Assembly: GCA_002411015.1 (NCBI GenBank)
Contig: DHPY01000042.1
Location: 14,566-78,565, forward strand
DNA length: 64,000 bases
Origin: Armatimonadetes bacterium UBA5352
Lineage (GTDB): Bacteria; Armatimonadota; Zipacnadia; Zipacnadales; UBA5352
Direction: 5' to 3'
Shown in pieces: positions 61,375 through 64,000 of the stretch (within the stretch, counting starts at the first letter, position 1; every line of letters starts with the position of its first letter). A program made the translations under genes and the position numbers. The notes under the pieces were generated by a model. It was not told the origin of the DNA. It made no database searches and worked only from the letters and a program-made list of their open reading frames with translations.

Positions 61375-62164
61375 ACTGAGCCCCAAAGACGTTCTCATCA
61401 CCGTTATCAGCGACTACCAGCGACTGGTACTGCCCCGCTTCCTGCTTGCCCAGATCTATGTGAAACGCCGCTGAGCAACCGGGGTAGATGCGCTGCCGGT
61501 TGCCTGTGAAACGCCCGAGTGTCCGGCCCTGCGCGTCGAATAGCTCCGCCCACATGCTCAGGTTCAGCCAGATCTCGCCGTTGTTCGCTGCATCAATCTG
61601 CAACTGCAGGCCATCCTCACGGGCGACCAGCTCGCGGCGCACGAATTGCAGTGAGGCCTCGCCACCGGTCAGATTCGCCACGATCTGGATCCCATAGCGG
61701 AAAACCGTGTTCAGAGTGATCTTCGGGCGGTCATCCTCGTCATCCGCAAGTGGCTTAGGCGCGGGGACCGCCTCCACCATGATCATGCTCCAGTAGCTCC
61801 CCCGAAGACCATGGTCATCCGGAACCCTCATCTCAAAATGGATGACATCCGTCTGACCCGGTTGAAGCGTGACTTCGGAAGGGCTGAACGAGATCCAGGC
61901 TGCGTTCGAGCGCTCGAGCGTACCCGGCTCACCGTATGCATTGGAGCCATCCGCCTGGAAGGTGTAATCAGACTGGTATACACGCACAGTGGAAGCGTCT
62001 TCGGAGTTGCAGCGCAGGTCGATCTGCCCCTCGCGGACATCCCCGGCAGCGACATCGAAGCTGCGCGTTAGCTTTCCGACGACGCTTACGCGCGCCGCGT
62101 CGGCGCACGAAAGCATCAGGAGGCCTGAAATGCCGATTAGGATGAGCAACCGGAGCTTTCTCAT
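61355..62164 (-). CDS. PapD-like periplasmic chaperone candidate
   Basis: The 269-residue protein is exported (MRKLRLLILIGISGLLMLSC); the Cys at the signal end could also make it a lipoprotein. The mature part resembles pilus chaperones: an N-terminal Ig-like domain (REGQIDLRCNSEDASTVRVY, AWISFSPSEVTLQPGQTDVI) with the stretch DDHGLRGSYWSMIMVEAVP, where PapD-type proteins have their conserved stretch before the linker. A second beta domain contains FRYGIQIVANLTGGEASLQF. It overlaps the preceding gene by 4 bases (ATGA) and the usher-like gene by 20 bases. Role: to hold secreted subunits in the periplasm for delivery to the outer-membrane protein. Confidence is moderate because sequence identity to known chaperones is limited. 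Confidence 0.65.
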   Translation of the reverse strand: MRKLRLLILIGISGLLMLSCADAARVSVVGKLTRSFDVAAGDVREGQIDLRCNSEDASTVRVYQSDYTFQADGSNAYGEPGTLERSNAAWISFSPSEVTLQPGQTDVIHFEMRVPDDHGLRGSYWSMIMVEAVPAPKPLADDEDDRPKITLNTVFRYGIQIVANLTGGEASLQFVRRELVAREDGLQLQIDAANNGEIWLNLSMWAELFDAQGRTLGRFTGNRQRIYPGCSAAFHIDLGKQEAGQYQSLVVADNGDENVFGAQYDLQVN

Positions 62165-62655
62165 AGATCCACCACCGTGAGTACGAGATCGGATGAATAC
62201 ATGCTGGGGCCATCGGAGACACTCACGCCATCGATCCGCACCTGCAGGTTGATTCCGAGGCGATCTCCCGAACCATCAAAGAAGGCGGCGCCGATCAGCC
62301 CGACCTCCTGATAGATCGTCCCCCCGCTGACAAAACCGGCACCCGAGCCATCGGAGGTCCTGCGGATCAGCACTCGGCAGGAATCGCTCCATGAGGCAGA
62401 TTCCGAACGGCGCACCTCAATTCGCCAGGCGTCGCTTGAGGAACTGGTATTGGCGACATCCAGCGCGGCGGTGGCGGGATCGGAATCATATGTGGACACG
62501 AGGCCGCTGCCGGCCTCGCCAACGAGATCCGAAGCGGTAATCGTCAGAGTGGTCCATCCGCCCGACACATACATGTCGATCGCGTGCGCTGGCAGCGCGT
62601 GGACGGCTGCAATCAGAATCAAAGCGAGCAGCCAGTTGTACTGGGTCTTCCGCAT
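62161..62655 (-). CDS. Small secreted subunit-like protein (candidate pilin)
   Basis: The 164-residue exported protein starts at ATG 62655 with GGGAGAG upstream and has a signal peptide (NWLLALILIAAVHALPAHA). The mature part of about 138 residues is beta-rich with Ig-like features: DMYVSGGWTTLTITASDLVG, ALDVANTSSSSDAWRIEVRR and a C-terminal strand GPSMYSSDLVLTVVDL. A terminal strand of this kind is what donor-strand subunits offer for assembly. It sits last in a run of subunit genes and its stop overlaps the chaperone start (ATGA), so the two are translationally coupled. The family is not recognised by sequence, and the pilin role is inferred from context. Confidence 0.55.
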   Translation of the reverse strand: MRKTQYNWLLALILIAAVHALPAHAIDMYVSGGWTTLTITASDLVGEAGSGLVSTYDSDPATAALDVANTSSSSDAWRIEVRRSESASWSDSCRVLIRRTSDGSGAGFVSGGTIYQEVGLIGAAFFDGSGDRLGINLQVRIDGVSVSDGPSMYSSDLVLTVVDL

Positions 62656-62731
62656 CTGAGTACTCTCCCGTGCATTGGCTGCTCGCGCTGAACGCGCCGG
62701 ACCGGTTGTCACCGCTGTGCGTCTCCTCTTC

Positions 62732-63211
62732 CTACCGATCGGTCACCGTCAGCGTGAACAGTGTGTGTGACGGCTCGACTAGTCCCGCCTCAACTCCCGC
62801 AGTGAGCCGAAACGTGAGTCCGAGCCCACCGGCAGCGGTGGGCGCTATGCCGGTGATGAGATCCACCGGTGACCTCCCGAGTACGACTTCGCCGCATCCG
62901 ACAGCACCCTCTGGCGGCGTCAACTCCGCGGAAAGAGAGAGCCCGCCGGCAACATCGTCGCCGATGCTGCCGCTGAGCTTCCCGTCGAAGCCGTTGGTGG
63001 TCAGATCGTATGTCGTTGAAGCCGTGTACGTCGTCGGTTCATCGCCGGAGACGGATGAACCCACTTGTAGATTGATGTAGTCATCACCAAGCGCAATCTC
63101 GCTGATCGGTGTGGCCTCGTAGTGGATCGTGAGCGTGGCGCTACTCCCTGCCAATGCGCATCCGGCGGACAGCACGACCAGAAATGTGGCCGCGGCGAGC
63201 ATACGCTTCAT
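62732..63211 (-). CDS. Small secreted beta-rich subunit-like protein
   Basis: The 159-residue exported protein (signal MKRMLAAATFLVVLSAGCAL, then AG) has GAGGGG upstream. Mature sequence is beta-rich: SATLTIHYEATPISEIALGD, TYDLTTNGFDGKLSGSIGDD, and it ends FRLTAGVEAGLVEPSHTLFT plus LTVTD. It is homologous to the next gene (63375): both share D-x-TTNG, KL-G, DL-TGI and a closing FRL...TLT-D strand. The pair probably codes for two structural subunits. The function is unknown apart from the operon context. Confidence 0.55.
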   Translation of the reverse strand: MKRMLAAATFLVVLSAGCALAGSSATLTIHYEATPISEIALGDDYINLQVGSSVSGDEPTTYTASTTYDLTTNGFDGKLSGSIGDDVAGGLSLSAELTPPEGAVGCGEVVLGRSPVDLITGIAPTAAGGLGLTFRLTAGVEAGLVEPSHTLFTLTVTDR

Positions 63212-63374
63212 CCTCGATGGCCCCTCTCGCGACAGGATCTTCAGCCAGCGTCCTGTGATGGAGTTGCATTGCCATCAATCGGCGCCGAGAGCGTGAGGCT
63301 GAAGTGTATCACAGAGATGCCATGGAAAAAAGCGGGAACCGCCACCAAGAACACATCGCGTCAAGCCATGGCGC

Positions 63375-63860
63375 CTAGTCTGCGCCGTCGGTGAGGGTGA
63401 GCGTGAATATGCGCTCCTTCGGCGCGATGATCCCTGCGCTAACGTCAGCGTAGAGGCGGAAGTTGGACGCGGCACTGCTCGCTCTGTGGCTGATTCCGGT
63501 CAGGAGATCCACGGGATCAGTAGACAGGCTCCTCTCGCCCGTGGACAGGCCGTTGCCGAACCGATCGCTGTGGAAAGACGCGGTGATTGTAACGCCGTCC
63601 TCCAACGCACCGTCGAGCACGCCGGTCAGCTTCTTGTTGATCCCGTTGGTGGTTATGTCGTGGCTTACGCCGGCGATGTCGTAGTTCGGCTGCTGCCCTG
63701 GTATGGCGCTCCCAATCGTGAGCGCAACATAACTGAGATGAAGGTTCACTTCGTTTATCTCTTCCACCGAGTAGTCAATGCTGAGAGTGTCGTCATCCGT
63801 GGCGAAGCATGTTGCCGCGGACACAATGAGCGAGATGGCAATGACGACAAGCTTGTTCAC
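63375..63860 (-). CDS. Small secreted beta-rich subunit-like protein
   Basis: The 161-residue exported protein starts at GTG with AGAGGAGAACGACC upstream, and has a signal peptide (NKLVVIAISLIVSAATCFAT). The mature part is similar to the protein at 62732: DTLSIDYSVEEINEVNLHLS, SHDITTNGINKKLTGVLDG and the ending FRLYADVSAGIIAPKERIFT plus LTLTDGAD. The shared closing strand could serve donor-strand exchange. It is the first visible gene of the five-gene operon; more upstream genes may exist beyond the window. Weak evidence for function beyond context. Confidence 0.55.
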   Translation of the reverse strand: MNKLVVIAISLIVSAATCFATDDDTLSIDYSVEEINEVNLHLSYVALTIGSAIPGQQPNYDIAGVSHDITTNGINKKLTGVLDGALEDGVTITASFHSDRFGNGLSTGERSLSTDPVDLLTGISHRASSAASNFRLYADVSAGIIAPKERIFTLTLTDGAD

Positions 63861-64000
63861 GGTCGTTCTCCTCTGAGACTAAGCGTTGCTCCTGCTGCCC
63901 CTCCGATGGGTCTGTGGAGGAGCCTGAAACGAATCCTTCAAGGAGTGAACGTGAACGGCCGACCTCGGGGGCCGGCCGTTCCGGGTTGTGTCAGGCCTAG
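63861..64000. terminator. Right-edge region with a GC-rich hairpin
   Basis: GAACGGCCG and CGGCCGTTC (about 63953-63982) form a 9-bp stem around a loop of roughly 10 bases. It lies upstream of the subunit operon, so it probably ends a gene beyond the window, on either strand, and isolates the operon. No U-tract is visible. Confidence 0.45.

Noticed and set aside
1..64000. tRNA, rRNA, CRISPR arrays, transposases or phage genes
   Set aside because: I scanned for clover-leaf-like CCA ends, direct repeats with regular spacers and integrase/transposase motifs and saw none. This is by eye only and does not exclude short RNAs.

Overview
This 64-kb, GC-rich, gene-dense window looks like a chromosomal piece of an uncultured Gram-negative-type bacterium, most plausibly Armatimonadota, or otherwise a PVC or Hydrogenedentes-like lineage. 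The main clues are four secreted proteins with the prepilin-like N-terminus RGFTLIELLVVIAIIAILAA followed by FPVFARAREKARQ, which is typical of the DUF1559/H-X9-DG families expanded in those phyla. Other clues are a DUF6785-type membrane protein, several heparinase II/III-like lyases, Gfo/Idh/MocA and GH109 enzymes, a lipoprotein signal and a putative outer-membrane usher. No rRNA, tRNA, CRISPR array, transposase or phage gene was recognised. The taxonomic call is inference.

Region 1 (1-24 kb) is a glycan-degradation region. It holds a partial heparinase-like gene, a secreted beta-propeller, the DUF6785 membrane protein, a CBM9/LamG/DUF6067 glycosidase split by an in-frame amber codon, a DUF4855 protein, an MFS transporter, a HEAT/jelly-roll protein, a DUF4962-heparinase, a beta-helix gene remnant, a sialidase divergent from a NamZ (GH171) muramidase, and another heparinase. 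Region 2 (24-31 kb) has three prepilin-like DUF1559 genes, each with a strong hairpin downstream, around a LacI regulator with two operator-like palindromes upstream. A quinone oxidoreductase / SDR / Gfo-Idh operon follows. Region 3 (31-46 kb) holds an RhlE-type helicase (DEGD variant), two CBM-TIM-barrel proteins, a frameshifted small gene, a fourth DUF1559 gene with an apparent ACG start, a GH109 enzyme, a large heparinase and a second beta-propeller.

Region 4 (46.5-53.3 kb, minus strand) encodes a four-subunit group 3b-like [NiFe] hydrogenase (beta-gamma-delta-alpha) preceded by a two-repeat ferritin-like protein, a hemerythrin-like protein and a Gfo/Idh/MocA protein. The alpha subunit stops exactly at its last metal-binding motif, with no C-terminal extension. 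Region 5 (53.5-58 kb) has a GH20-like lipoprotein, a degenerate receiver domain and an intact OmpR-type response regulator. Region 6 (58-64 kb, minus strand) is the most interesting stretch: three small secreted subunit-like proteins, a PapD-like chaperone candidate and a large usher-like beta-rich protein in one tightly packed operon. A decayed duplicate of part of the usher gene lies just downstream.

As a whole, the window suggests a heterotroph that cleaves amino-sugar-rich, sulfated or uronic-acid polysaccharides outside the cell, imports products through dedicated permeases, oxidises them with Gfo/Idh and SDR enzymes, and can balance NAD(P)H through a soluble hydrogenase. Start codons were chosen from ribosome-binding sites and signal peptides. 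Family names come from motif recognition, not database searches.
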